Source: Comamonadaceae bacterium UBA2334 (lineage in GTDB: Bacteria > Pseudomonadota > Gammaproteobacteria > Burkholderiales > Burkholderiaceae_C). From it: a stretch of 56,134 nt of DNA. Both the position numbers and the translations under genes were made by a program. The stretch spans positions 1 to 56,134 of the forward strand of contig DDUQ01000084.1 of assembly GCA_002344885.1 (NCBI GenBank), read 5' to 3'. Below are positions 18,018 to 26,839 of this stretch, in pieces (within the stretch, counting starts at the first letter, position 1; each line of letters starts with the position of its first letter). Below the pieces are notes generated by a model. That model saw only the letters and a list, made by a program, of their open reading frames with translations, was not told where the DNA came from and searched no databases.

Positions 18018-18659
18018 TCAAGGCTCCGGCAATGGCGGCAAGCCAGTGGCGGCGCGGCGCGCATTCATTTGTCGAACGCTGTTGCGAACAGCGTCCAGGT
18101 CTTTTTTCGTTTGGGCTGCCGCCTCGAAACTGGGTGCGGCAGCAGCAGACCCTTCTTGCGGCGTCTGTGCAAGGCTGGCGGTGGCTCGTTTGCGGCTAAC
18201 GTGCAGTTCGCGGGTTTCGGCGCCTCGCTCGAACTCTGCGGACTGTGAGCTGATTCGTTTGAGTGTCCAACCTGAGAATTCGGCACCGGGCTTGACACGG
18301 TAAACCCGCCCTTCTGATTCAACCAGCACACCTGCGCCAGCACCTTGGCCGTACAAACCTAATACATTTGCACTGGCGAGCAAGTCAGGGGGGGTGGGTG
18401 GAGGTGGAGCCTTGGGCGGAGGTGGTGGACGGCGCGTGGGGCTGAACAACGGCCGATCCGTATTCTGGAGCATGAGACTGGCATCTGCGTTGGTGGTGGC
18501 CTCCAGCTGCGGAATGGGATCTGACTGAGGCATGATGGGAGCCGGAGGTAACCAGACAAACTGCTTCAGCTGTAAATCAGGCGTAAACCACTGACTCAGC
18601 AACAGCGGCAATTGGACCAGCGCCGCCAGCATCCATAAAACATAAACGGGGAACTTCAT
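18018..18659 (-). CDS. gspC: GspC-like type II secretion component, no PDZ domain
   Basis: 213 residues: an N-terminal membrane anchor (VYVLWMLAALVQLPLLL), a Pro-rich periplasmic linker (residues ~75-92), then a homology-region domain (LLASANVLGLYGQGAGAGVLVESEGRVYRV, followed by PGAEFSGWTLKRI). The tail after ~150 is a charged Ala/Gln/Arg-rich segment in place of a PDZ or coiled-coil domain. GspC links the inner-membrane platform to the secretin and helps choose substrates. The lack of a PDZ domain and the gene order M-C-D, rather than the usual C-D-E, are unusual. It overlaps gspM by 4 nt. Confidence 0.8.
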   Translation of the reverse strand: MKFPVYVLWMLAALVQLPLLLSQWFTPDLQLKQFVWLPPAPIMPQSDPIPQLEATTNADASLMLQNTDRPLFSPTRRPPPPPKAPPPPTPPDLLASANVLGLYGQGAGAGVLVESEGRVYRVKPGAEFSGWTLKRISSQSAEFERGAETRELHVSRKRATASLAQTPQEGSAAAAPSFEAAAQTKKDLDAVRNSVRQMNARRAATGLPPLPEP

Positions 18660-19198
18660 GGTGCCTGATCCCTGATCACGAACAGCTCGAACTGTCCTAC
18701 CACTTTGACAGCGCTGTTGTCGTTGGCTATTGCACCGGTTTGAATGCTGAACCCATCCACATAAACAGCAGGGGCGAGTGTCCTCAGGGTAAGCAAAGCA
18801 GCCTGTATTTGCGCCATGTCTCCATCCACCCGGATGGACAAGGGGATGGCATCGAACCCAGGCCCACTGCGTGCCGCAAGAACTTGCAGACTCAGCACGT
18901 CTGCGCCGGCTTGCGTAAACACCGAACGGATGCGTTGCTGGGCGTCATTGGCGGCTTGACTGGCATCGGTTGTCGACGGGTAGGCGTGTCGAGCCAACAA
19001 TGTGACAATTTGGTCAAACTGCTGCTGCATATCCGCCTGGGCAGCCAGGAGACCGGCTTGCCGTGCAAAGCGAGGCTCGGCAGCTGCCAATCGGTCAGCC
19101 AGGACGAGGTGCGTTTGGTAGCCCCAATACGCGAGCAGTGCGGCGGCCACTGCAAGCACCATGAGCACCAAAGGAAGCGCACGGATTTTGACTGTCAT
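18656..19198 (-). CDS. gspM: GspM/PilO-like inner-membrane component
   Basis: 180 residues with one N-terminal membrane helix (LPLVLMVLAVAAALLAYWGY), then a helix rich in Ala/Gln/Arg (about 35-100) and a ferredoxin-like C-terminal domain (IPLSIRVDGDMAQIQAALLTL, VYVDGFSIQTG). This is the GspM type II pattern (T2SSM_b), which works with GspL in the inner-membrane platform. It overlaps gspL and gspC by 4 nt each. The name rests on fold pattern and position, since GspM proteins are poorly conserved. Confidence 0.82.
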   Translation of the reverse strand: MTVKIRALPLVLMVLAVAAALLAYWGYQTHLVLADRLAAAEPRFARQAGLLAAQADMQQQFDQIVTLLARHAYPSTTDASQAANDAQQRIRSVFTQAGADVLSLQVLAARSGPGFDAIPLSIRVDGDMAQIQAALLTLRTLAPAVYVDGFSIQTGAIANDNSAVKVVGQFELFVIRDQAP

Positions 19199-20259
19199 GG
19201 CGCGCCTGACTCTCCTGGACCCACACCATTGCCACCACCAACCACAGAGGCAGCAGCGGGTAGCAAGACAAACTCGACAGAGAAGTTTTCTTTACCGGAA
19301 CCTGCAGATTTAGTTGCAGCCGCTGGCGCTTTGACTTCTTTGATGTCAGGTTGTTTGCTCAAGCTGGCCATGAGTGTCGCCACGTTGGGCGTTTGTCCCT
19401 GCAGGGTCACTTTGCCTGACTGCCATTGCAAACGCTGTACCCAGGTGTCGTCGGGCACAACCGCAGTGACACGAGCCAGAATCTCGGGCGGTTGCTGGCT
19501 TTCGAGAGAAATTTTGGACACCGATACGAGTTTGGCTTGATTAGACAACAAGGCCTCCCTCAGAGCCTGTGCAGATCGGGTTTCGACTTGCGCGGCATGC
19601 CCCTGTTTTTGAGCGCTTTCTGCCTTTAGGGCCAGTTGCGCAAGGGGTGTTGCAAGAATGGCCGCCGCTACCAGCAGGCAAACAGCCAGCGCAATATGCG
19701 ACAGCCATCTGTTTCGTCTGACTTGGCGGTAGCGCATGGGCTCGGCAAAGCCAACCAACACAACGGGCAAAGCATTGGCAGGGCAACACCAGACTTCACA
19801 ATGCGCCACGTCGCGCACTGCATCCATGCCATGTGATTCTGAAAACCGTTGTGCGTATTGACGGATGTGATTTCGCGATGCTATCGCGGCCATAGTCGTG
19901 TCGCGCCCAAGGACGCTACCAACACCCCAAACCCCGTCCTCATGTGCAAATGGAGACAACATTTGTACAGCCAACGAGGTGGCTGCGGCCTTTTCCTCGG
20001 CATTCTGAATGGGAATATCAATGTCTCGGAACAGCACCATGTCTTCAGGGAGCTCTATGGCCCAGAATGGCCTGCGCCTAGCCTTTTGCAAGGAAATGGG
20101 CTTGGTTTCTCCGGATTGGCACAGAACCAATCTTCCGTCTGGTTTTGCCAATACGATCGGCACATCGTTTGAAAACCAGGAGAAAGGGGGCAAGCTGGCA
20201 CCCAGCTTTACCGCGGCGGCGAGTGTTCGGCTTGCCCGGGAAGGCGCGAGCAACTTCAT
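19195..20259 (-). CDS. gspL: GspL/PilN-like inner-membrane component
   Basis: 354 residues from the ATG at 20259, which overlaps the gspK stop as ATGA; that overlap decides the start. A cytoplasmic N-terminal part (about 1-180, actin-like fold expected) is followed by one membrane helix (about 188-208, IALAVCLLVAAAILATPLAQL), a periplasmic helix and a PilN-type domain (PPEILARVTAVVPDDTWVQRLQW), then a Gly/Ala-rich tail. It recruits the GspE ATPase to the membrane and pairs with GspM. The cytoplasmic domain is short compared with classical GspL. Confidence 0.82.
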   Translation of the reverse strand: MKLLAPSRASRTLAAAVKLGASLPPFSWFSNDVPIVLAKPDGRLVLCQSGETKPISLQKARRRPFWAIELPEDMVLFRDIDIPIQNAEEKAAATSLAVQMLSPFAHEDGVWGVGSVLGRDTTMAAIASRNHIRQYAQRFSESHGMDAVRDVAHCEVWCCPANALPVVLVGFAEPMRYRQVRRNRWLSHIALAVCLLVAAAILATPLAQLALKAESAQKQGHAAQVETRSAQALREALLSNQAKLVSVSKISLESQQPPEILARVTAVVPDDTWVQRLQWQSGKVTLQGQTPNVATLMASLSKQPDIKEVKAPAAATKSAGSGKENFSVEFVLLPAAASVVGGGNGVGPGESGAP

Positions 20260-21086
20260 GGGCTGACCAAGGGCTGAATGGTCCAAGAGGTTTGCAGCAA
20301 GCGCCACGGCTGGCCGCCCCCCGCCCCGACCATATCGAGGTCGGTGACCGTGGATACATACGAACTGGCGCCAACAATGACACGTGCTAAAAAGCGAACT
20401 TTCTTGTGTCCGCCTTTGCCAATAAAAGCCTGCTCAAGGCGGCTGGTGTCAATACCCACATCACCCCGTTCGCGAGCAGACAGCAATTGAGCAGCCACGG
20501 GGACATTGCCTTTGCTGATCACGTTAAGCATCGCGGGGGGAGCAAAAAGTGGATCAATGAGACCGTTGCCGGTGTCGGAATGAACTGTGACATAGGGTGC
20601 CAGGCGAGCAAACGTATCGTAGTCCATGGCGGGTAGCTCCATAAGTTCCGCTGTGCTGAACCAGCCACCGGTTGGGCGCTGAGACTCCCGCTGTTCCACC
20701 CATTGCTGAGCCAGGGTCTCTGCTTCTTTTGGAGGCAACTCGGCGATTGTTGTCAGCATTTGAGTCAGCAAGGGCTTGGGGGTTTTGTTGATGTCGGCTA
20801 ATCCGTCCAGCGCCATGACCTCTATTTGTACAGAGTTGCCCATAAACGAAACGGGGTATTGTCGCGTGTGTTGGAGCGTTTGATTGCCAGCCAGTATGTC
20901 CCTGGCAAGCATGTATGTTGCGCCCTGTCCGATTGCCCGGCCCTCAGTCAATTGGCGAATTGCTGCGACTGAACGCACCTCCTGACGCTGCGCCGACACG
21001 ACACCGCCCACAATTATGCCGAGTGCTGCAACCGTCCAGAGTACGGCGATCAGCGCGAATCCAAATTGCTGAGAAGCACGGTTCAT
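20256..21086 (-). CDS. gspK: Minor pseudopilin GspK
   Basis: 276 residues. The prepilin signal ends at G9 with F10 as the mature first residue (FGFALIAVLW), and position +5 is Ala rather than Glu, as is usual for GspK, the tip pseudopilin. The large globular domain contains VMALDGLADINKTPKPLLTQML and GWFSTAELMELPAMDYDTFARLAPYVTV, the helix-hairpin part specific to GspK. With GspI and GspJ it caps the pseudopilus. The first ATG (21086) overlaps the gspJ stop by 4 nt. Confidence 0.93.
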   Translation of the reverse strand: MNRASQQFGFALIAVLWTVAALGIIVGGVVSAQRQEVRSVAAIRQLTEGRAIGQGATYMLARDILAGNQTLQHTRQYPVSFMGNSVQIEVMALDGLADINKTPKPLLTQMLTTIAELPPKEAETLAQQWVEQRESQRPTGGWFSTAELMELPAMDYDTFARLAPYVTVHSDTGNGLIDPLFAPPAMLNVISKGNVPVAAQLLSARERGDVGIDTSRLEQAFIGKGGHKKVRFLARVIVGASSYVSTVTDLDMVGAGGGQPWRLLQTSWTIQPLVSP

Positions 21087-21715
21087 CTGCTGGCTCCCCC
21101 ACCAAAACTGGCCGCTGATGCACGCTTCATAGCCTTGAAAGGCAACACCAGTTGGGGATATGCAACTCCACTCGCCAACTGAACCGACAGCCTCACCCGG
21201 TCTGGACCTCCGGAAACATCTGATTGACTGACCTGCCAGGGGCTTACGCCAATGAAGTAGGTAAAACGCAGGCTTTGGACACCGACGAGCAAAATTTTGC
21301 TTTCAGTGCTTTCCCAATTGGGGGGGATACCAAGCCAAGGGGTGTAGCGCAGCACCAACTTTGAGGAACCTCCGGAATCCACTGTTTCCAAGCCGATACG
21401 AAAAACATATTTCCCCCCGGAGGCATGGCGAGGAGGCATGACGCCGATCCAAACCAGTTGATCTGAGCCCGCATGAAAAACACGCTCCTGGCTGGCAGCC
21501 CCCGGGGGGAGGTAGCCCAAGGCGAGCAACTCTGTAACGGCAGCAACAAACAAACGCTGATCCTCAACGGCGTTTTGTAACTTGTCAAACCGGTCAGTCA
21601 CTTGGGCAATGCCTCGAAAGGCCCCGACAAGGGTGAGCGAAATGAGGGACATCAGGCCCATTGCCACCAAAAGCTCCACTAAGGTGAAGCCACTTTCGTG
21701 CCTCAATTTGCTCAT
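21083..21715 (-). CDS. gspJ: Minor pseudopilin GspJ
   Basis: 210 residues from ATG 21715, chosen because it overlaps the gspI stop as ATGA and puts the prepilin peptidase site at G9|F10 with Glu at +5 (SGFTLVELLVAMGLMSLISL). The globular part includes DRFDKLQNAVEDQRLFVAAV and LVLRYTPWLGIPPNW. It belongs to the tip complex of the type II pseudopilus with GspI and GspK. A longer reading to 21778 would add 21 residues ahead of the processing site and is unlikely. Confidence 0.9.
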   Translation of the reverse strand: MSKLRHESGFTLVELLVAMGLMSLISLTLVGAFRGIAQVTDRFDKLQNAVEDQRLFVAAVTELLALGYLPPGAASQERVFHAGSDQLVWIGVMPPRHASGGKYVFRIGLETVDSGGSSKLVLRYTPWLGIPPNWESTESKILLVGVQSLRFTYFIGVSPWQVSQSDVSGGPDRVRLSVQLASGVAYPQLVLPFKAMKRASAASFGGGASR

Positions 21716-22125
21716 GGGGATGCTGACGCGGGGACAGACGCTGTGACAACTTCCGGCAATACTGTATGAATCGACCACTGAATACGTTCGCTCCGACCTT
21801 GCCAGGCCAAGTGCAGAATGACTTGGTGCAAGCGAACCGGTTTAACAAGCGCACTGCCGGCCACGTCGGGTAGTGGTACCGATGAGACGCTCCAGTCAAT
21901 ACCAGCATCGGATCCGTTTTCGTGCCACCCTGCGGGAGAAAGGGAGTCTCGAGAATTGAGAACTGACTGAGCCACTAGCGCAGCGTTATGCTGCATCTGA
22001 ACAGCAGATGATGTCTGCAACACACCGCCTGCAGCTTTGTACAACATAGTCAACGACATGCCCAGCACGGCAACTGCGACCAGCAATTCAAGAAGGGAAA
22101 ACCCACCGAAGACAGTGCGGCTCAT
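21712..22125 (-). CDS. gspI: Minor pseudopilin GspI
   Basis: 137 residues, with a very short prepilin leader ending at G8|F9 and Glu at +5 (GGFSLLELLVAVAVLGMSLT). The small soluble domain shows the expected ALVAQSVLNSRDSL helix. GspI nucleates the pseudopilus tip with GspJ and GspK. It overlaps gspH and gspJ by 4 nt each. Confidence 0.9.
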   Translation of the reverse strand: MSRTVFGGFSLLELLVAVAVLGMSLTMLYKAAGGVLQTSSAVQMQHNAALVAQSVLNSRDSLSPAGWHENGSDAGIDWSVSSVPLPDVAGSALVKPVRLHQVILHLAWQGRSERIQWSIHTVLPEVVTASVPASASP

Positions 22126-22592
22126 GGCAATTTCACAGGTTGCTGCGTAACACGACCCGAAAACCAGTCAACAACAAGCCGAACACCAGTGCCATTGGAA
22201 CGCGTAATTTCAACCGTGCCTCCGGTCGAGCCCCCTTTGGGCAAGAACCTGATGTACCCCACATGCTGCGCATTGAGTTCTTTACCCGCGACCACGACCC
22301 GCATTTGAAGCGAATCGGGCACCAACCGCATACTGCCACCTTCCACGCCAAATTGCCGTTTTGCGAGATTAATTTCAATTCGAGCATCAACACCGGATCT
22401 CAAGGCAGTGTTGCGTGCCCGTCGCATGTCGGCCATGACGGCTCTCACCATCGAGTTATATTCAGTGGCACGTTGGACCATCTGGTAAGCAACAGGCGCA
22501 AGTGCGAACAGCAGCCCGAGAATTGCAAACACCACCAGCAACTCCACCAGGGTGAAGCCCCGCTGCTCGGCGGTGGGGCTTGGACGCGTCAC
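22122..22592 (-). CDS. gspH: Minor pseudopilin GspH
   Basis: 156 residues, GTG start at 22592 overlapping the gspG stop (GTGA). Prepilin site at G12|F13 with Glu at +5 (RGFTLVELLVVFAILGLL); the next helix RAVMADMRRARNTALRSG and a beta-rich C-terminus (YIRFLPKGGSTGGTVEI) are typical of GspH/FimT-like proteins. It is the minor pseudopilin at the junction between the major pseudopilus and the tip. Confidence 0.9.
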   Translation of the reverse strand: MTRPSPTAEQRGFTLVELLVVFAILGLLFALAPVAYQMVQRATEYNSMVRAVMADMRRARNTALRSGVDARIEINLAKRQFGVEGGSMRLVPDSLQMRVVVAGKELNAQHVGYIRFLPKGGSTGGTVEITRSNGTGVRLVVDWFSGRVTQQPVKLP

Positions 22593-23008
22593 TGCTGGTT
22601 CTTCACGTCGGCGTTTTCGCCATCGCCACCTGTGGTACCGTCGGCACCCAGAGTCGCAATTTCAATACCAGCGGCCACGGCGGTGTACCTGTAGGGCTTG
22701 CCCCAAGGGTCGTTAGGCACACCTCCTTTGATGTAAGGGCCGTTCCAGCCACTGGCGGTTGCAGGTTTGACGGACAGTGCTTGCAGGCCTTCCTCGGTGG
22801 TAGGAAAACGTCCGACATCCAGCTTGAACAGTTCCAGGGATTTTTCAAGGTCGGCAATTTGTACCGCTGCGGTTTTGCTTTTGGCACCGCCCAATTGACC
22901 CAGCACACGCGGACCCACCAGTCCGGCCAACAGGGTGAGGATGGCCAGGACAACCAGCAATTCAATGAGCGTGAAACCGCCTGAACGGCGATGTGAAGAT
23001 GCAAACAT
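22589..23008 (-). CDS. gspG: Major pseudopilin GspG
   Basis: 139 residues. Prepilin site at G11|F12 with Glu at +5 (GGFTLIELLVVLAILTLLAG). The C-terminal half has the GspG signatures DLEKSLELFKLDVGRFPTT, GLQALSV, GPYIKGGVPNDPWG and the calcium loop LGADGTTGGDGENAD. This is the subunit that polymerises into the pseudopilus. It lies 35 nt after gspF, the largest gap between gspE and gspC, so a separate ribosome site for this most abundant subunit is likely. Confidence 0.96.
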   Translation of the reverse strand: MFASSHRRSGGFTLIELLVVLAILTLLAGLVGPRVLGQLGGAKSKTAAVQIADLEKSLELFKLDVGRFPTTEEGLQALSVKPATASGWNGPYIKGGVPNDPWGKPYRYTAVAAGIEIATLGADGTTGGDGENADVKNQQ

Positions 23009-23043
23009 GTTGAGGACGCGAAAAAACGAAAGATGGAGCGATT

Positions 23044-24306
23044 TTAAGAAGCCAAGTCGTTGACCGACAGGATGCCCAGCAAAATGGAGACGATGATGGC
23101 TGCAATCAACAACCCTAACACCAGAATGAGCACAGGTTCGAGCATGGTCAACGCGCGCTTGATGCCGGTTTCCACATCCCGGTTGAAGATGTGTGCCAAC
23201 TCCAGCAGCATAGGGCCGATACGACCAGTTTCTTCCCCAACTCTGACGAGGTTAATGGCCAAAGGTTCAAAAATGCCAGTAGCAGACAGGGCGTCGACCA
23301 ACTTGCCGCCGTCTTTCACCTTGGGGGCCACGCTGGACAGTGCCAGCCGCAGCTTGCCGTTGCCCACGGTTTCAGTGGCAATGTGCAGCGCGCCGAGCAA
23401 CGGCACGCCATTGCCCAGCAGGGTACCCAGTGAACGGGCAAACAGTGTGAGATCGTATTTATGCAGCAAACTTCCCAATACAGGCAAGCGCAAAGCAGCA
23501 TTTTGCCACCAAATTTTCCCACCAGGTGAGCGCAGCCACTGCCGAGCCCACAGCCAGACCACCACGGCACCAATGGCCATGGCCCAGCCGTATTGGGTAA
23601 AGGCCTGGCCCAGGTGCATCACAAACAACGTGGGGGCGGGCAAGGCATCGCCCATGTCTTTGAACAGCGTTTCAAACTGGGGCACCACAAAGCCTAGCAT
23701 GGCCACCAGCGACAACACGGCCACGCCCAGCAAAATGGCGGGGTAAATGGTGGCCGACACCACGCTTTCGCGCAGGGCGCGCAGGCGCTCCATGTGCTCC
23801 ACCAAACGCTCGAACACGGCAGACAACTGGCCGCTGGCCTCGCCGCTGCGCACCATGTTGATGTAGAAGTCGCCGAACAGGTCGCGGTGGCGGTTGAGCG
23901 CTTTACTCAGCGGCACCCCGCCTTTCACGTCGTCCAGCACGGTTTGGGTGAGGCTTGCCACGGCGGGCTTGTGGCTCATGCCAATGAGCACACGCAGCGC
24001 GGTGTCAAGTGCCAAGCCAGCTTTGAGCATGATGGAGAGCTCGGTGGTGAGCAGCAGCACATCGGCCGCGTTGGCAGCACCGCCCGGCCCTGCTTTGCGT
24101 TGCCAGAATGGCGTGGGCTTGGGCTGCGTCGAGGCATTGCCTGGCGGCGCCTGCGGCGCCGCCACCAAGCCGCCTTCGGTCACACGGATGGGTGTTAGGC
24201 CCTGGGCACGCAATGCGCGCAGAGCTTGGGCCTGAGACGGGGCTTCGGTGCGCCCCTCGGCCAGACTGCCATCGACCCGGGCGGCTTTCCAGGCGAACTC
24301 AGGCAT
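23044..24306 (-). CDS. gspF: Type II secretion inner-membrane platform protein GspF
   Basis: 420 residues with two GspF domains (about 85-205 and 285-410), each with the RSGEASGQL/RVGEETGRI signature, and three membrane helices (IYPAILLGVAVLSLVAMLG, the AMAIGAVVVWLWA segment and a C-terminal LILVLGLLIAAIIVSILLG). The N-terminal FAWKAARVDG is the usual cytoplasmic start. It is the polytopic core of the inner-membrane platform. It overlaps the gspE end by 8 nt. Confidence 0.95.
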   Translation of the reverse strand: MPEFAWKAARVDGSLAEGRTEAPSQAQALRALRAQGLTPIRVTEGGLVAAPQAPPGNASTQPKPTPFWQRKAGPGGAANAADVLLLTTELSIMLKAGLALDTALRVLIGMSHKPAVASLTQTVLDDVKGGVPLSKALNRHRDLFGDFYINMVRSGEASGQLSAVFERLVEHMERLRALRESVVSATIYPAILLGVAVLSLVAMLGFVVPQFETLFKDMGDALPAPTLFVMHLGQAFTQYGWAMAIGAVVVWLWARQWLRSPGGKIWWQNAALRLPVLGSLLHKYDLTLFARSLGTLLGNGVPLLGALHIATETVGNGKLRLALSSVAPKVKDGGKLVDALSATGIFEPLAINLVRVGEETGRIGPMLLELAHIFNRDVETGIKRALTMLEPVLILVLGLLIAAIIVSILLGILSVNDLAS

Positions 24307-26029
24307 CGGATTGGTCCTCGGTCACGCGAAGCACTTCGTCCAGGCTGGTGTGACCTGCCACCACTTTGCGCAGGCCGTCGTCGTACAGACTGAGCATGCC
24401 TGCGGCTTGTGCCTGGGCGTGCAGGCTGCCAGCATCGGCCCCGTCCAGGATGGCGCGGCGCAGTGCGTCGTCGAGCACCAGCAGTTCATGCACACCGGTA
24501 CGGCCGCTGTAGCCACTGCCTCTGCAGTGGTCGCAGCCCACGGCACGGTAAATGGGCTGGCCGGGTTGGGCAAACCGCTTCAGGCCCGAGGTGCGCAGCA
24601 CCGTGTCGTCGGGCACATAGGGCTCTTTGCAGTGCTTGCACAACTGGCGCACCAGGCGCTGCGACAACACGCCGTTGACCGAGGAGGTGATGAGGTAGCG
24701 CTCCACCCCCATGTCGGTGAGGCGCACCACGGCACCGGCGGCGGTGTTGGTGTGCAGGGTAGACAACACCAAATGGCCTGTGAGGGCAGACTGCACCGCG
24801 ATTTGCGCGGTTTCACCGTCGCGCATTTCGCCAATCATGATGATGTCGGGGTCTTGCCGCAGGATGGAGCGCAGGGCGCGAGCGAAGGTGAGCCCAATCT
24901 GGCCGTGCACCTGGATTTGGTTGATGCCCTCCAGCTGGTACTCCACCGGCTCTTCCACGGTGATGATTTTGTGGGCGTCGGCGTCGATTTTGGACAGCGC
25001 CGCGTAGAGCGTGGTGGTCTTGCCCGAGCCGGTGGGCCCGGTGACAAGCACGATGCCGTGGGGCCGGGCCAGCAGGCCATTGAAGTGGGCCAGCGTGTCG
25101 GGAGCAAAGCCCATGTCTTCCAGGCTGAAGCGCACGGCTGAACGATCCAATACACGCATGACGACGCTTTCCCCGTGCACAGTTGGCACGGTGGACACGC
25201 GCAGGTCCAGTTCGCGACCTTTCACGCGGGTTTTGATGCGGCCGTCTTGCGGCAGGCGACGCTCGGCAATGTCGAGGTGGGCCATGAGCTTGACGCGCGA
25301 GTTGACAGCTGCGCTATGCTTTGGGGGCACCACTTCGGCGGTGGCGATGACGCCATCCACCCGATAGCGAACATGCAAGCCGTCGTCAAAGGGCTCGAGG
25401 TGAATGTCGGAGGCCCGCATTTCAATCACGCGGCCAATGATGGCGTTGACCAGGCGAATGACGGGGGCCTCGCTGGCGAGGTCTTTGAGATGTTCGACAA
25501 AGTCGCTGCCGTCTCCCTCCAGCCGCAGATCATCGTCCTCGTCAGAAACGGCTGTTTCGGTTGGCAGCGTCAGGGCCTTTTCAATGTCGGCTTCCAACGC
25601 CACGCAGGGGTGTATGGCCAAGCCCGTGGCCAAGCGCAGGGCCTTGAGCACAAATGCGTCTTGCGGGGTGGCCAAAGCAACGGTAAGCCCAGTGTCATCC
25701 ACTCGCACCGGACACACACCGTGCGTGCGTGCGAAATCGGGAAGAAGGCCGACGACCTCCGGCAAGATATCAGGGAAGTCGGCACCAAAAATTAAGGGCA
25801 GCTGGAGTTGCTGGGAGAGTACACGCACTACATCGATATCGGCCACCAGGCCCAGGCGTACCAGCACGCGGCCAATCAGGTCGCCCATTTCAGTTTGGGC
25901 GAGAAGAGCTCGATCAAGGTCACGTGGGGTTAGCTTTCCTTCTGCCACCAGCCACTCGCCTAACCTCATACGAGTGGGTGCACCTGAACCGGAGGGGGAC
26001 GACGGGCTATCAAGTGTGTGGGGGGTCAT
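24299..26029 (-). CDS. gspE: Type II secretion ATPase GspE
   Basis: 576 residues, close to the family length. The N-terminal domain (about 20-160) is of the MshEN type (LGEWLVAEGKLTPRDLDRAL). The ATPase core has Walker A GPTGSGKT at 331-338, an Asp box ASDIHLEPFDDG, a Walker B region LRSILRQDPDIIMIGEMRD, a His box, and the two-Cys-pair zinc site CKHC...CDHCRGSGYSGR after residue 450. It drives pseudopilus assembly from the cytoplasmic face. The gene starts 21 nt after the glycosyltransferase gene, so the secretion genes sit in the same run as the rhamnose genes. Confidence 0.97.
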   Translation of the reverse strand: MTPHTLDSPSSPSGSGAPTRMRLGEWLVAEGKLTPRDLDRALLAQTEMGDLIGRVLVRLGLVADIDVVRVLSQQLQLPLIFGADFPDILPEVVGLLPDFARTHGVCPVRVDDTGLTVALATPQDAFVLKALRLATGLAIHPCVALEADIEKALTLPTETAVSDEDDDLRLEGDGSDFVEHLKDLASEAPVIRLVNAIIGRVIEMRASDIHLEPFDDGLHVRYRVDGVIATAEVVPPKHSAAVNSRVKLMAHLDIAERRLPQDGRIKTRVKGRELDLRVSTVPTVHGESVVMRVLDRSAVRFSLEDMGFAPDTLAHFNGLLARPHGIVLVTGPTGSGKTTTLYAALSKIDADAHKIITVEEPVEYQLEGINQIQVHGQIGLTFARALRSILRQDPDIIMIGEMRDGETAQIAVQSALTGHLVLSTLHTNTAAGAVVRLTDMGVERYLITSSVNGVLSQRLVRQLCKHCKEPYVPDDTVLRTSGLKRFAQPGQPIYRAVGCDHCRGSGYSGRTGVHELLVLDDALRRAILDGADAGSLHAQAQAAGMLSLYDDGLRKVVAGHTSLDEVLRVTEDQSDA

Positions 26030-26050
26030 GTTTGGGCGAAAGAACAGATA

Positions 26051-26839
26051 TCAGGCGCGAATGGTAGCGGTGGCGCGACTGGACCGAAAACGCCGGTATG
26101 TGGGCGAACTCCACAACCGCAACAGGCTGCTCACGTGCCACAGAAGGTGGCGCACGTCTCGCCGACTGGCCCGACTGGCATCATGCACCACTTGGGCCGT
26201 TGGAACATCGACCAATGCATACCCAGCTAATTGCAAGCGCAAGCTGAGGTCGACGTCTTCACAGTACATGTAATAACGGATATCAAATCCACCCACAGCG
26301 TTAAATACCTGGCTGGGGAACACAAGGCAAGCGGCATTGACCCATTCTGGCTTCAGTAACGGTGAGGGTTTACTCCGCAAAAGGTGCCGTTGCAGCAAGG
26401 CAATTGGCCCAGGTAGAGCACGGCGGTGATCCTGAATACGGCCCTTTGTATCAAGTTGCAAAGGATAAGAGCAGCCAGCTTGAGGAGACTGTAGCGCATC
26501 CAGGAGAGCAGGCAGCGGATCGGAGTACCACGACAGATCGGGGTTGAGCACGCCAAACCGGCTGGCGGGGTCAGGCATGGTCAATTCGCGGGCAAACGCC
26601 TGGTTGTGGTTGGCACCAAACCCCATAGGAGTAGCATTGACCCACAACTGCAGATCAAATGGCCAGGGTTGCCGGACCCATGACGCAAGCTCGGGGTCAG
26701 GCAGGTTGAGGGTGAGCCAGACGCGTTGCACCGGCGTGGCATCAGGGATGGCAAGTAAGGCCAACAGATTGCGCACCTCTGCTCCGTGACCGTGGCTGAC
26801 AATGGAAATGGTGAGTGCCACAGTCGGCAGTGACCTCAC
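26051..26839 (-). CDS. Family 2 glycosyltransferase, rhamnosyltransferase-like
   Basis: 262 residues of the WbbL/RfbN type: TISIVSHGHGAEVRNLLALL at the N-terminus, the FGANHNQAF and FGVLNPDLSWY donor region, WVNAACLVFPSQVFNAVGGFD and MYCEDVDLSLRLQ. These enzymes usually add L-rhamnose from dTDP-rhamnose, which fits the position next to rfbC. The start is GTG at 26839, overlapping the rfbC stop as GTGA. It is the last sugar gene before gspE. Confidence 0.87.
   Translation of the reverse strand: MRSLPTVALTISIVSHGHGAEVRNLLALLAIPDATPVQRVWLTLNLPDPELASWVRQPWPFDLQLWVNATPMGFGANHNQAFARELTMPDPASRFGVLNPDLSWYSDPLPALLDALQSPQAGCSYPLQLDTKGRIQDHRRALPGPIALLQRHLLRSKPSPLLKPEWVNAACLVFPSQVFNAVGGFDIRYYMYCEDVDLSLRLQLAGYALVDVPTAQVVHDASRASRRDVRHLLWHVSSLLRLWSSPTYRRFRSSRATATIRA

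Noticed and set aside
24248..25141. A 297-codon plus-strand frame over gspE/gspF
   Set aside because: It is antisense to gspE, which has all ATPase motifs; no independent protein features.
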